Positions 43,042-54,566 of a stretch of DNA of 64,000 nucleotides are shown piece by piece. A model generated the notes under the pieces. That model was not told the origin of the DNA. It ran no database searches and was given only the letters and a program-made list of their open reading frames with translations. The first letter of the stretch is position 1. Every line of letters begins with the position of its first letter. The stretch comes from Cercophora sp. LCS_1 (Eukaryota > Ascomycota > Sordariomycetes > Sordariales > Lasiosphaeriaceae): positions 124,001-188,000 of the forward strand of contig JAPZLL010000041.1 in assembly GCA_036250225.1 (NCBI GenBank), in the 5' to 3' direction. Made by a program: the position numbers and the translations under genes.

Positions 43042-44781
43042 ATGCTGTCCCAGAGGCTAGCGAGCCGGACCGTGGCCAGGCCGGCTTTCGGGCCGTCACG
43101 GTAAGATGCGTCACTGGCTTGCGTTGAAAATAGCTCTTGCTGATCGAAGGTGCAGCATCTCGCGACTTGTCCCCTCGACGCGATGGAGCAGGATGTTTGC
43201 TTCCGCCGCTGGTTAGAATTGGCTCCGTCCGGATGGAATTGGCGTGGTTGAGCTGACGGTGGGCTTGCAGAGGAGAAGGACCTTGTCATCATTGGCGGAG
43301 GTGTTGCGGGCTACGTCGCCGCCATCAAGGCTGGCCAGGAGGGAATGAAGGTAGACCGATATGCCTCTCTTGGATTCCCTAGCAATCGCTGAACCACGAG
43401 TTTCTAGGTCACATGTATCGAGAAGCGCGGAACGCTTGGCGGAACCTGCCTCAACGTTGGCTGCATTCCCTCAAAATCCCTCCTCAACAACTCCCATCTC
43501 TACCACCAGATCCTGCACGACTCAAAACACCGCGGTATCGAAGTCGGCGATGTCAAGCTCAACCTCAAGCAGCTCATGAAGGCCAAGGAGCAGTCCGTTA
43601 CCGGTCTCACAAAGGGCATCGAGTTCCTCCTCAAGAAGAATGGTGTCGAGTACATCAAGGGTACCGGTACCTTCCAGGACGAGCACACCGTCAAGGTCCA
43701 GCTTAACGATGGCGGCGAGACCAGCGTTGTCGGCAAGAACATTCTCATTGCCACTGGCAGCGAGGCCACCCCCTTCCCTGGCCTCGAGATCGATGAGAAG
43801 CGTGTTATCACCAGCACGGGCGCCATCGCCCTCGAGAAGGTTCCCGAGAAGATGGTTGTCATTGGTGGTGGTATCATCGGTCTTGAGATGGCCTCGGTCT
43901 GGTCGCGATTGGGTTCGCAGGTTACCGTTGTCGAGTTCCTCGACCAGATTGGTGGCCCCGGCATGGATACCGAGATCGCCAAGGCGTCGCAGAAGATCCT
44001 GAAGAAGCAGGGCATCAACTTCAAGACCAGCACCAAGGTTATCAGCGGTGACAAGAGCGGCGAGCTTGTCAAGCTCGAGGTTGACGCTGCAAAGGGTGGC
44101 AAGCCCGAGACCGTGAGTGCTTGTGTTTATGCTAGTGACTTGGACATTGCTAACTCTACATAGCTCGAGGCGGACGTCGTCCTCGTCGCCATTGGCCGTC
44201 GCCCCTACACCGGACACCTCGGTCTCGAGAACATTGGCCTCGAGCTTGACGAGCGCGGCCGTGTCATCATCGACCAGGAGTACCGCACCAAGATCCCCCA
44301 CATCCGCTGCGTTGGCGACGTCACCTTCGGCCCCATGCTTGCGCACAAGGCCGAGGAGGAGGCTGTTGCCGTGGTTGAATATATCAAGAAGGGCTACGGC
44401 CACGTTAACTACGGCTGCATTCCCTCGGTCATGTACACCTTCCCCGAGGTCGCCTGGGTTGGCCAGTCCGAGCAGGATCTCAAGAAGGCTGGCATCAAGT
44501 ACCGTGTTGGCACTTTCCCCTTCAGCGCCAATTCGCGTGCCAAGACCAACCTCGACACTGAGGGTATGGTCAAGATGCTCGCGGACCCCGAGACCGACCG
44601 ATTGCTCGGTGTGCACATCATCGGACCCAACGCCGGTGAGATGATTGCGGAGGGCACTCTTGCGCTCGAGTATGGCGCATCCAGCGAGGATATTGCGCGC
44701 ACATGCCACGCCCACCCCACGCTTGCTGAGGCGTTCAAGGAGGCGGCGATGGCGACTTACTCTAAGCCGATCCACATGTAA
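43042..44781 (+). CDS. lpd1: Dihydrolipoamide dehydrogenase (E3), mitochondrial
   Basis: FAD flavoenzyme that re-oxidises dihydrolipoamide in pyruvate, 2-oxoglutarate and branched-chain keto-acid dehydrogenases and the glycine cleavage system. Exons 43042-43100, 43156-43211, 43271-43350, 43408-44112 and 44164-44781; 505 residues. A mitochondrial presequence (MLSQRLASRTVARPAFGPSR) is spread over two tiny exons. The FAD motif VIIGGGVAGYVAAI follows, then the redox disulfide C79-x4-C84 (GGTCLNVGC), the NAD motif VVIGGGIIGLEMASVW, and the C-terminal HPTLAE with H484 and E489 that completes the active site of the partner subunit. Start chosen as the first ATG giving the presequence. Confidence 0.97.
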
Positions 44782-45310
44782 GGCGGAACAGGAATACCAC
44801 TGGGAGGGGAGGGGTTGAAAGCGTATAAAGTCGATTGTATTTGTAATGTAGTTTGGGTTCTTTTGTCCTAGGCATGGCAAATAGACTTTTGCGGGATGGT
44901 ACAAACTACAAGGAAATCGCGGTTTTTTCAACTCCATGATTATAGCCAACTCATGTTGTGCTCAGGCCCTGCAGCAATCTGCGGAGCCATACATCGCGGG
45001 CGGTGAGTTGCTCTTCCCATGTGGACCACGTCGGCAACGTCACCCTCCCGCTGCCACGCCGACATTCTGTTGGTCAATTCGTCGATATCGCATCCCCCAG
45101 CAAAACCCCACCCGCCTTGGCACGTTCGCTGCCCCTGTATTTTTGCCGATCAGGCCATCCCAATCCACCGCTCATTCAACCTCGCTCGTTCAATCCCCCT
45201 TATCCAATCACTCAACAAACCGCGATGTAAACGCGCCTGTTCACGTTTCTCTCGCCTTTTTCTCTCCTCCGTCCCTTTTCCCCCTCATTGGTGAGACAAC
45301 ATTACAAAGT
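44782..45310. promoter_or_regulatory. Upstream region of the sphingolipid desaturase
   Basis: 529 bases with the E3 3' flank on the left. The right half is pyrimidine-rich. A CCAAT box (ATCCAATCAC) sits at 45204-45208, about 105 bases before the ATG. The coding frame happens to remain open through this region but lacks family similarity. Confidence 0.5.
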
Positions 45311-46912
45311 ATGGCGCCCCCTCGAGAATTCCTCGTTTACACACGTCGCCAAGTCGAATCCCTCATTGCGGAAGGGAGGGCAGTCATTATCGTCGACGGA
45401 TATGTTCTGAAAGTTGACGCGTGGATGAAGTATCATCCCGGAGGCGACAAGGCGATCCAGCACATGGTTGGACGGGATGCGACGGATGAGGTTAATGGGT
45501 TGCATTCGCCCGAGGCGAGGAAGATGATGGAGCGGTATCGCGTGGGTAGGGTCGAGGGCAGGTGGGAGAACTTCGTGCCGCCGATTCAGGGGGGTGTTTT
45601 TCGGTTGGAGAAGACGGCTGGAGGAAGCGATGATAGCGACGAAAGTGAGGACGGTGGGGAGTCGTCTGTGTTTGATGGCGAGCAGGGGAAGAGCAGTGCT
45701 TCCAGCAGCGTTGAGTCGGTCGATGAAGGGATGGATGAGGGCATGGCGCATTTAGATGCGTTGACAAAGAAGGAGATAAAGCTGGATTTGGAAAAGTATC
45801 CGGCGCTGGATCGGGAGACGCAGGATGGGATCGTGAAGAAGTATCGGGAGCTGGAAGGGCGGATAAGGGCCGAGGGGTTGTTTGAGTGCAACTACGCGGC
45901 GTATGCGGTTGAGTGTTCGAGGTATGCGACGCTGTTCGCGTTGATGGTGGTGTTTTTGCGGTGGGAGTGGTATGCCTTGTCGGGATTGTGTCTCGGGGCG
46001 TTTTGGCATCAGTTGGTGTTTACCGCACACGACGCTGGGCACATGGGAATCACGCATCACTTTCATGTTGATACGGTGATTGGGATCATCATTGCGGATT
46101 ATCTGGGTGGGTTAAGTCTGGGGTGGTGGAAACGGAATCACAATGTTCACCACATTGTCACCAACTCGCCCGAACACGACCCCGATATCGAGCACATGCC
46201 GTTTTTCGCCATCTCGCACCGATTCCTGGCCTCGCTGAGGTCGACCTACTACGAGCGCGTCATGACATATGACGCCTTTGCAAAGGTTCTGATCTCGGTT
46301 CAGAATTACACCTACTACGTCATCCTCCTCTTTGGGCGCTTCAACCTCTACCGCCTGTCGTGGGAATACCTCTTTCTCGGGCAAGCGCCGAAAAAGGGAC
46401 CCGCGTGGTGGCATCGCTATCTTGAGATTGGGGGTCAGGTCTTCTTCTGGTACTGGTTCGGTTACGTTCTCGTCTACAAGACCATCGACACCAACTGGCA
46501 CCGTTTTGTGTTTGTCATGGTTTCCCACATGGTCACGGCGCCGCTACACGTCCAGATCACGCTGTCGCACTTTGCCATGAGCACGGCCGATCTGGGTGTT
46601 AACGAGTCGTTCCCGCAAAAGATGCTACGTACTACCATGGACGTGGATTGCCCCGAGTGGTTGGACTTTTTCCACGGGGGTCTGCAATTCCAGGCCATTC
46701 ACCACCTGTATCCGCGTATCCCGAGACACAACCTCAGGAGGACGCAGAAGTTGGTCATGGAATTCTGTAAGGACGTGGGCATTCCGTATGCGCTTTATGG
46801 CTTTGTGGAGGGGAATGGTGTCGTGATCGGGAGGCTGGGCGAAGTGGCTCGGCAGGCAAAGATACTGGCAAAATGTCGGGATGTCGTTGCTGCGGGTGGG
46901 GGACACCACTAG
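45311..46912 (+). CDS. Delta-8 sphingolipid desaturase with N-terminal cytochrome b5
   Basis: Introduces the E-delta-8 double bond into the long-chain base of fungal glucosylceramides, in the endoplasmic reticulum, drawing electrons through its own cytochrome b5 domain. Single exon of 533 residues. The cytochrome b5 domain has heme ligands H42 (YHPGG) and H65. A Ser/Asp/Glu-rich linker (about 110-150) joins it to the desaturase. The three histidine boxes are HDAGH, HNVHH and QAIHH; the glutamine in place of the first histidine in box 3 is typical of front-end/delta-8 b5-fusion desaturases. Paired membrane segments lie around boxes 1 and 2 and at 390-470. A fatty-acid front-end desaturase cannot be excluded by sequence alone, but the layout favours sphingolipid. 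Confidence 0.9.
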   Translation: MAPPREFLVYTRRQVESLIAEGRAVIIVDGYVLKVDAWMKYHPGGDKAIQHMVGRDATDEVNGLHSPEARKMMERYRVGRVEGRWENFVPPIQGGVFRLEKTAGGSDDSDESEDGGESSVFDGEQGKSSASSSVESVDEGMDEGMAHLDALTKKEIKLDLEKYPALDRETQDGIVKKYRELEGRIRAEGLFECNYAAYAVECSRYATLFALMVVFLRWEWYALSGLCLGAFWHQLVFTAHDAGHMGITHHFHVDTVIGIIIADYLGGLSLGWWKRNHNVHHIVTNSPEHDPDIEHMPFFAISHRFLASLRSTYYERVMTYDAFAKVLISVQNYTYYVILLFGRFNLYRLSWEYLFLGQAPKKGPAWWHRYLEIGGQVFFWYWFGYVLVYKTIDTNWHRFVFVMVSHMVTAPLHVQITLSHFAMSTADLGVNESFPQKMLRTTMDVDCPEWLDFFHGGLQFQAIHHLYPRIPRHNLRRTQKLVMEFCKDVGIPYALYGFVEGNGVVIGRLGEVARQAKILAKCRDVVAAGGGHH

Positions 46913-48988
46913 ATAGACGATAGACGGACATAGAATCGCCCTTGTCTCGATGGCTGGGCATGTATGATTATGGGTATTCCTCAATACTTCATGATGCAGT
47001 GCGTTTGTGTTGAGACTGTTGGGATCTCCAGACTTCGGGTTGTGGGCAGCTCCGCGTCGGAATCTGATGTCGCCGCTTCCCTTCCTTTACATAGGTGAGT
47101 TAGAGCTGGAGGGGTGGTTCTCCATCAGACCAAGACATGTTTGCGAGCGAGAGGGAGGGAGAGAGAGAGAGGATGCGCAAACCCGCACCCGCACCTGCCA
47201 GACAGACGCACAGCCCAGCCCTTGTTGATTCTTGCACCGCGGATTCATGGTCGTTGAAGCCGGCAGCAAGCCAATCTGCAAGCCGGGATGGCTAAGTGAC
47301 ATGAACCCCGAGACGGGGGCTGGACGGAAAGTGGGATGACAGGCTGGGGCTTTGCAGCGCGGGGATTCCATGTCCAGATCGGGGAGTAACAAGAGATTTG
47401 CCTTGTCTTTCGTTCGGTGTTGAGACAAGAGGAGACAAACGCAGCTGAGCCGGGGTCCGATTTGTGAAACACAGAGAGTGGGATGAGTATTTTTTTTCTT
47501 CTTTTTTTCTTGTCCCTAGCTAATATTGAAGATGGAGGAGAAATAAAAAAATTTGCCCTATATCAAGGGTTATGGAATTGTTGTATACCCCCCTTCTTTC
47601 CCCGCACAGTGATGACGGGTGGTAGGTCCTTCCTTGGCTTTTTTTTTTATGTGTGCCCATGTTCAAGAAGCAAGTCATTTTATCAGGGGTGTCATTTTCT
47701 GCGCGGTGCTGCCCCCAGTCGTTTCTCCGTATGTATGTATTCTTCTTGCTTGAAGAAATCCCAATCCAGCGCCGCAGCTGCTTGCGTGGGTAAGATCTCC
47801 CGCGTCCCCATCCCGTTCCGGCTTTGTTTGCTGCGCAGAGTCGCAACCAGAGAGCCGAGACTCTGGATCCAACCCCTCCTTCTAGTGATATGCCCCTGCA
47901 ACACACCCGACTGTTCCAATGGTCTAGTTCACGGCGGCGCGGCGACGAGAACCAAGTGCCTAGGTTCCATGGCCGTGGATCCCCAAATTCCGCACAATCA
48001 CCTACAGTAGCGGGACGAACTACTGCAGCGTGGTTCGGTTGGCGTGCGCTGGTTTTCTGGTAATCCATTGCATCCATTGCCCGCCCCTGTCCAAGCAGAC
48101 TGGGCAGTCCCCTTGGAGCTGACTGTCTTCGCGCAACAAATCAAGAAGGGAAACCGGGCAATGGAGCTGGCGCTAAGTATGCGCCGTATGACTGCGAACA
48201 TGATGTGATGATGATCCGTCCGTCCCGCTGCAGTCTGGTCGGTCGGTCGTCTGCGGCGGCAACGAGCAGCAACCATGTGTGGCCCTTGTCTTGTCTCTCG
48301 TCTTCGGATCTTTTTTTTTTGTGGTTGACTACTTTTTTTCTTTTCTTTTTTCTCGGTGAGACTCGTCAGCTGCCTTGCCCCTCTGGGACAACAGCAGAGG
48401 TCCGTGTGTCCCGGAGGCTAGACCAAGCGGAAATGTGCTGTCTCCGTCCTCGAGAGGTGGACTCGGCCACGAGTGATGGGAGTGGTCTGGTGTTGTGTTG
48501 GGGTGCGGTTGAGACTGGGGGTCGCCGGGAATCGCGATTGTGTCTTGATCTGGCGGAGATGGGTTCCCCACGACGCTTGTTGGGACTGCCGCCGTCTGCT
48601 GGCCGCCGTCGAACTACTGCAAAGTTCCTTGTCTTCGACCCCTCCACGATCACTTGGCTGGCAGCCCTTTCCCTCCCAAGCTCCACGCCTGTGATGGGAG
48701 TGATCGGCTCTCGGCCTTCGCTGGCAAATGCCCCGGGGAACAGGAGAAAGCTGGTAGCCGCTCTTACCATAAAAAGCAACTATTCAGACCACACTCGAAT
48801 TTCCTTTTGTCCTCTCTTCTCCCCTTCCCAGGTCTATATGAAGGGCCGGATCGCCAGTCCTTGGGCCTCGTTGACTTTTCTTGACCCATATTCACAATAT
48901 CACCTGTTACTGTTCCCAGGGGTCACTTGAACTGTTTTCTCTCCAAATCACAAACTACCCAAGGCATCTGCCTCTCTTCAACACCAAG
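46913..48988. other. 2.1 kb region without a recognisable gene, upstream of the SMP-like gene
   Basis: Contains a short GA-rich tract (47148-47172) and several T runs. The largest frame (48205-48930) has no conserved motif. The right end must include the promoter and leader of the small gene at 48989. Confidence 0.5.
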
Positions 48989-49250
48989 ATGGGCAAAGGC
49001 GAGATGGACGAAGCTGCCGCGGAGAGAATCCGCAAGGCGAGGGGCGGCAAGGTATCTACAACCCCAATTGCTCTTCATAAAATCACATGAACTGACTTGC
49101 GTGCAGGACGACTTCGCCAGACGTGCCTACATCGCGGCCCGGCGCAACAAGGGCAGCAATGACGCCAGCAAGGGAGGCAGCCAGAGCGGCGGGGGCAGCG
49201 GCGGCAGTAAACAGGGTGGAGGGGGAAGCAGTGGAGGTTACGCCAAGTGA
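48989..49250 (+). CDS. Small SMP-like (seed-maturation-protein-type) hypothetical protein
   Basis: Exons 48989-49051 and 49107-49250; 68 residues. It reads MGKGEMDEAAAERIRKARGG, then KDDFARRAYIAARRNKG, then a Gly/Ser-rich tail ending GGYAK. The pattern AxRI…A…DDFARRAxxAARRN is reminiscent of SMP-type repeats found in small fungal and plant stress or desiccation proteins; this link is a pattern match by eye. The donor G|GTATCT and acceptor GTGCAG keep frame, and the motif runs across the junction, which supports the splice. The protein is very hydrophilic and probably disordered. Function unknown. Confidence 0.7.
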
Positions 49251-51124
49251 CATACCTATGGGTGTTGTGGAATGTGAGGTGCTACAAGGCCCGCAGGATA
49301 CCTAATGATGGCGTGAACACGGCGCAGGAACTCGAGGGAGGGAATTTGATATTTGGTTGCTGGGATTGGTAGGCTGGCAATCTTGCCTTTGACGACTGGT
49401 GTTGGAGGATGCATTGTTTTCTTTACCTTATTTCGTTCTACTTGTCCACTCTGCGAATGGAAACCCAGATACCACAATATGACGATTGACTCAAGAAACA
49501 TCAGACCGCGATCGACGGGCCTAGGGCCTGCCTGGGATACCGGACTAGGGTATTCCCTGTGGTGAGGCTGGCTGGAGCCGCATGAACTCCATGCGAGCGA
49601 CCACTTGGACTCGTACGCTCGATGCATGGGATGAGTTGCGGTATATTAGCACGAACGGGCGCACCGGGCGTAGCGGCCCCTGTAGTATGAGTAGCCCCGA
49701 GACCTATACGATATGGTGCATGGCTCAAAGCCGACTGGGTGCTGGGACGGACCCTATGCCTGCGCAGTCAGCATCAAGGCCGGCGAGAGCGGGGGACAGG
49801 TACCCTCCAGGGCGAGTGACAAGATGTCGTGATGATCCACCGCGAGGCGGACGTCGCCATTCTCGTCGACTTGCTTTTGCCCCCTGCTCCCCGCAGCAAC
49901 ACGTGGCTCAACCCGTGTGCAAGATGCGAGGATATCGCTAGTTGTGGTATCAAGATAGACGATCCTGCATGCCCAAGAAACTGAGGCGACAGCATTGGAC
50001 AATGTGCTCGGCTTGCCCTGACTGGAAGAGTTGTCCGCCAACATCCCACTCTCGAGTGGTGGGTGGGTTCTGAGATGCGTTAGCTAGCTAGCCAGTAACG
50101 GCAAGGTGATGAAGTCGGGGTGAAGCAACAGGTCACCATAGGGGTCACCCTCGGCCGCTCGGCCTCAGCCACGTTCGCGTCTTGCAGATAAGTGCCGGAC
50201 TGCCACCGTTTCCGCTCCTCGACCCAAAATCAACCACAGGCGAGGCATGGGCTAGCCGGGCTCTACCCGTGTCAGGAGCTGATACTGCAGTCGGATCATC
50301 TCAACGTCCCCGGTTCGCAACTGACTACCCGGAACGTGTAAGCTTGAACGGCCCGCGTGCTGACCTACATCGGTGTCTTGGCGATCCGATACGACAGAGT
50401 CCTCTGGTCTTAGGTTTTGCTAGACAAGACAACGTCGGGCATGATATCAATGTCGCCCTGGATGGAAACGGTGGCTGACAACGGATTCAAGCGGTGCCGT
50501 GAAAAGCATGGTTCCACGAATGCCCATGACCACGCTGTTGGCGGACGGCTGCTTGGCGTTGTAGATGTTTGGAGGCTCCTTGTGCATCCACACCTCGCCG
50601 AAAATGTTCATAGGTTGATTCGGAAACTGCACGGATTGGCTTTTTGAGGTTTGCTCGGGACGTCACGGGTTCCCGTCGTCAGCGGCGGGACGTGCCTGCT
50701 GTCGCCAGCGAGGACTTGGCACTAGCACGACCGACTCCGGATTCTGCCACAGCACCTGACGCCGCTGGAACTGCCAGCTGCACGTCTGCCAATCCAGACC
50801 CCCCAATTGTGGGAACCGCATGCTGAGCCGTGCCATCGACGTCAACCTGCTTGGAGCAACACCTCCTCGAGACTCGACCCCAAGCCGTCATCGCGAAACA
50901 AACTTTCAGCGCTTCCCTGATGCCCACTCACCTGACCTGACCCTGATCACTGCACGAGCGGGCCCGTCCCTGTTCGTTTTTGAATCCCGTCCCGCCCTCT
51001 CAGCGAGGCGCGCCCCTCACGGCGTGCTTCTGCTGCTGCCACAGCACTTCACGTGCCCGGCGGGCAATGTTGCGCGGGGCTTGCGCCTTGGTTTGTGTAC
51101 ACTGAATGAAGCTTTGGGCCCATC
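49251..51124. other. 1.9 kb region without a recognisable gene, upstream of VAC14
   Basis: 3' flank of the SMP-like gene, then ordinary sequence up to the VAC14 start. Short frames on both strands (for example 49754-50044 minus, 50182-50478 plus) overlap each other and show no family features. Confidence 0.5.
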
Positions 51125-54100
51125 ATGGATCTTAACGTGCAGCGTCTTCTCAATGACAAGATCTACGACAAGCGCAAGCTTGGCGCGCTCGAGTAAGCCA
51201 ATCCTCCTTTTCCCGTAATGCCTGCCGAGCTGGAACTCAACTCACCCTCGCAGATTGGAGCGTGTGATTCGCGAGCATTGCGCCGCCAAAGATTATGAAA
51301 AGGTCGACAGTGTCCTCGACCAGCTCTGCAACGACTATGCATATGCCGTTCATCAGCCTCATGCACGGAATGGAGGTTTGATAGGCCTGGCCGCCGCCGC
51401 TATTGCCCTCGGCCCCGTAAGTCCTCACCACTGGCTGCCTCCCTCATGTCGCTCATGCACGTCTGCTCACACCACTGGCCTCGCGATCAGGAGCTTGCCA
51501 AGTACCTCGTGGTCATCGTGCCACCTGTGTTAGCCTGCTTCACCGACCAGGATGCTCGCGTCCGCTACTACGCCTGCGAGGCTATGTACAACATAGCAAA
51601 GGTCGCAAAGGGAGAGATCCTCATCTACTTCAACCACATCTTCGATGCACTCTGCAAGGTATGCTCTTGCCACCTGGACAATGTCGTCCCCGACGCGGCT
51701 CACCGTTGTTTGTCTCCCTAGCTTGGAGCCGATTCGGAATTGTCGGTCAAGAATGGTGCGGAGCTGCTCGACCGTCTCATCAAGGATATTGTTTCTGAAT
51801 CGGCCGCCACATATGTGTCGGTTCTGGAGCACCCGCCCGGATATGACGACAAGGATGGTAATGACGAGCATGTTGAACTGCCCACAGCCTTTTCACTGAA
51901 GCGGTTCATCCCCCTGCTCAAGGACCGTATCTACGCCCTCAACCCCTTTACTCGGACGTTTTTGGTTGGCTGGATTGGCCTGTTGGACTCGATCCCTGAC
52001 CTGGAGCTGGTTACCTACCTTCCCGAATTCCTTGCGGGGCTGTTGCGTTTCCTCAGTGATCCTAACCGTGATGTCCACTCAGCTACGCAGAATTGCCTCG
52101 ATAAGTTTATCAGCGAGATTAGGCGCATCGCAAGGATCAAGAAGGGCATTGCCGAGAGCAAGAAGTCCAAGGAGGGGAAGCGGAAGAGGGTGGACTCGGT
52201 CGACAGTGGAAGCGTGCATCTAGCGCCGGATGAGGGTGACGAGGTGTCTTCCGAAACAGTGGCCGACGACGACGACGCAAGCAGCGAGGATGATTGGGTT
52301 CCCGGACAGGATGTGCAGATCAACTATAAGGCCATCCTGGAAATCCTGACAGCCACACTCGAATCTCCTTTGGGTACGTCCCATACCCGCGCCCCGACCA
52401 ATAACCAGAGACCGCTGATCAACCAAGTAGAGGAGGATGGCCTTCTGGAGTCCCTGCGTTGGATTGTTGAGTTCCTCGACATCTGTCCGGAGGAGGTGCT
52501 TCCCTTCACACCCAAGATTCTTGCGCACCTGCTGCCGGCCATGGCCAGTGGCGTCGAATCAATTCGGCAGGCCGCAACTAGGGTCAACACGTCACTGATG
52601 AACTACGTGATTTCCCTATCAGATGAAGCCGAGTTGGGGACGATGCAACTTCCATCACGGATCCCCGTTCCTGGCCCCGGCGCAGCTGAGAAGCAGGATG
52701 GGCCCGCAAGTACTCGTGCGTCACTTTCCAGCTCGAGGGAATTAGAACTCCGGAGCCCGACACCAGCTCAAGGCCGACCCTTGGCGAGGACACCCACACC
52801 AGCCCTCTCTGGCCCGCAGCCACAAGCGGATTTGGACTATGCGGCAGCGGTAAACTCGCTCACCCTTTTATTCCTGAACGACCATGAGGCCACTCGTGTC
52901 GCCGCCCTGACATGGCTCATCATGCTCCACCGGAAGGCGCCGAGAAAGGTCCTTGCGTTCAATGACGGGACTTTTCCGGCACTGCTCAAGACTCTTTCGG
53001 ATCCAGCGGAGGCCGTAGTCACCAAGGATCTTCAACTTCTCTCCCAGATCTCACGAAACAGCGAAGATGATTACTTTTCGAACTTCATGGTCAACCTCCT
53101 TCAGCTTTTCTCTACTGACCGAAAGCTGCTTGAGACGCGAGGCAACCTGATTATTCGCCAGCTATGCACCAGCCTTAGCCCTGAGCGCATTTACAGGACC
53201 TTGGCCGACTGCATAGAAAAGGAAGAAGACGTCGAGTTCGCCAGCATCATGGTTCAGAATCTCAACAATAACTTAATCACCGCCCCTGAGCTGACCGAAC
53301 TTCGAAAACGGCTTCGCAACCTCGAGACCAAAGTGAGTTTCCGGGCGCAACTCCCAGGCTGGGTACTGACTGTGATAGGATGGACAAACCTTCTTCGTGG
53401 CGCTATTCCGCTCCTGGTGCTATAACGCAGTGGCAACATTCTCACTCTGTCTACTGGCCCAAGCCTATGAACAGGCATACAACCTCCTGCAGATCTTGTT
53501 TGTACCCCCGCCGACTGACACTGCAAAGCTAACTGTTTCAGTGCCGAGCTCGAGATGACGGTCAACATCCTCATCCAAATCGACAAACTTGTTCAGCTTC
53601 TGGAGTCACCCGTTTTTACTTGTAGGTCTAACCAACCTTAGTGTTTAGCAATACTAACCCCTTGCTAGACCTACGATTGCAGCTGCTGGAGCCCGAGAAA
53701 TACCCGCACCTTTACAAGTGCCTCTACGGACTGCTCATGCTCCTCCCTCAATCGTCCGCCTTCGCCGCCCTGAAGAACCGGCTCAACAGCGTCAGCTCAA
53801 TCGGCTACTTGCACATTGCTCCAAGACCGTATGTCGCTAATTCTTTTGTTCTTTCTCCCTCTCGACCAAGGGGACGCTCGGCAATTGAGCCATCTACTCA
53901 CTTGGCCGTGCCATCCCCTCATTCCCGCAAGAGTAACCCAGAAAAGCCCAAGGCTACCGGGCCAGTGCAGCCAGCCCTGACCCCTCCCCGCATCAACGTC
54001 TGTGATAGTGCAAATGCTCACGCTCCCCGCAGAAACGCAACCACCCCGAGCGCGTCGAACTTTGACCGGCCCAACCGCCTCAAGGGCCGGGAGGACGGCA

Positions 54101-54369
54101 TCATCAGGTGGGGGGAATTGCTTGAGAAGTTTAGGACGGTCCAGGAACGAGCAAGAAGGTTGCAACGACCTGGGAGTGGTGATATGGACGACTCGTATGG
54201 GGTGAGCGATCTCAGGATCACAGACGAGCCGAGAAAGGAGGCAGCAAGGCCAGCAGTCCCGGCCAAGGACCCGCCCGCACCGACACCGCCTGCGAAACCG
54301 AGGAGTGGACTGGGCAGGCAGTTTGGGAGGCTAGGGGGAGCGGTAGCTGGGCGAGGCAAGCGTGCATGA
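51125..54369 (+). CDS. vac14: VAC14, scaffold of the Fab1/PIKfyve lipid kinase complex
   Basis: HEAT-repeat scaffold that holds Fab1 and Fig4 together on vacuole/endosome membranes to make PtdIns(3,5)P2. Exons 51125-51192, 51254-51416, 51491-51658, 51722-52373, 52431-53332, 53379-53497, 53542-53621, 53669-53828 and 54033-54369; 882 residues. Recognisable blocks are LNDKIYDKRKLGALELERVI at the start, the Vac14 domain LNPFTRTFLVGWIGLLDSIP…, ALRW-type ESLRWIVEFLDI, and the C-terminal Fig4-binding part FFVALFRSWCYNAVATFSLC…LQLLEPEKYPHLYKCLYGLLMLLPQS. The introns at 52374-52430 and 53829-54032 are stop-free and divisible by three; I treat them as introns because the conserved text is continuous only when they are removed. 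The tail after IAPRP is lineage-specific. Confidence 0.92.
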
Positions 54370-54566
54370 TCTGATCCAGTAGTTGGCTTCCTTGGCTTGG
54401 TGTTTTGATGGTGTTGGGTCAAGATTGTCCGACAATTGTACTAGAGCGAGCGACTGGATTGTGATGGCGAGTAATGGATGGATGCAATACCCCTGCGATG
54501 GACCTAGACGTAACGTAGCATATGGGCGGAAGGGTTGTATATCACAACAGACCGAAAACAACCTAA

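Noticed and set aside
43522..44949. 475-codon minus-strand frame opposite dihydrolipoamide dehydrogenase
   Set aside because: It is the antisense shadow of a strongly codon-biased real gene; its residues mirror the codon pattern of the sense frame and show no domain.
44936..45310. 125-residue N-terminal extension of the sphingolipid desaturase
   Set aside because: The frame is merely open; family proteins begin just before the cytochrome b5 domain, matching the ATG at 45311.
48205..48930. 241-codon plus-strand frame upstream of the SMP-like gene
   Set aside because: No conserved features and it contains homopolymer-encoded phenylalanine runs; more likely promoter and leader sequence.
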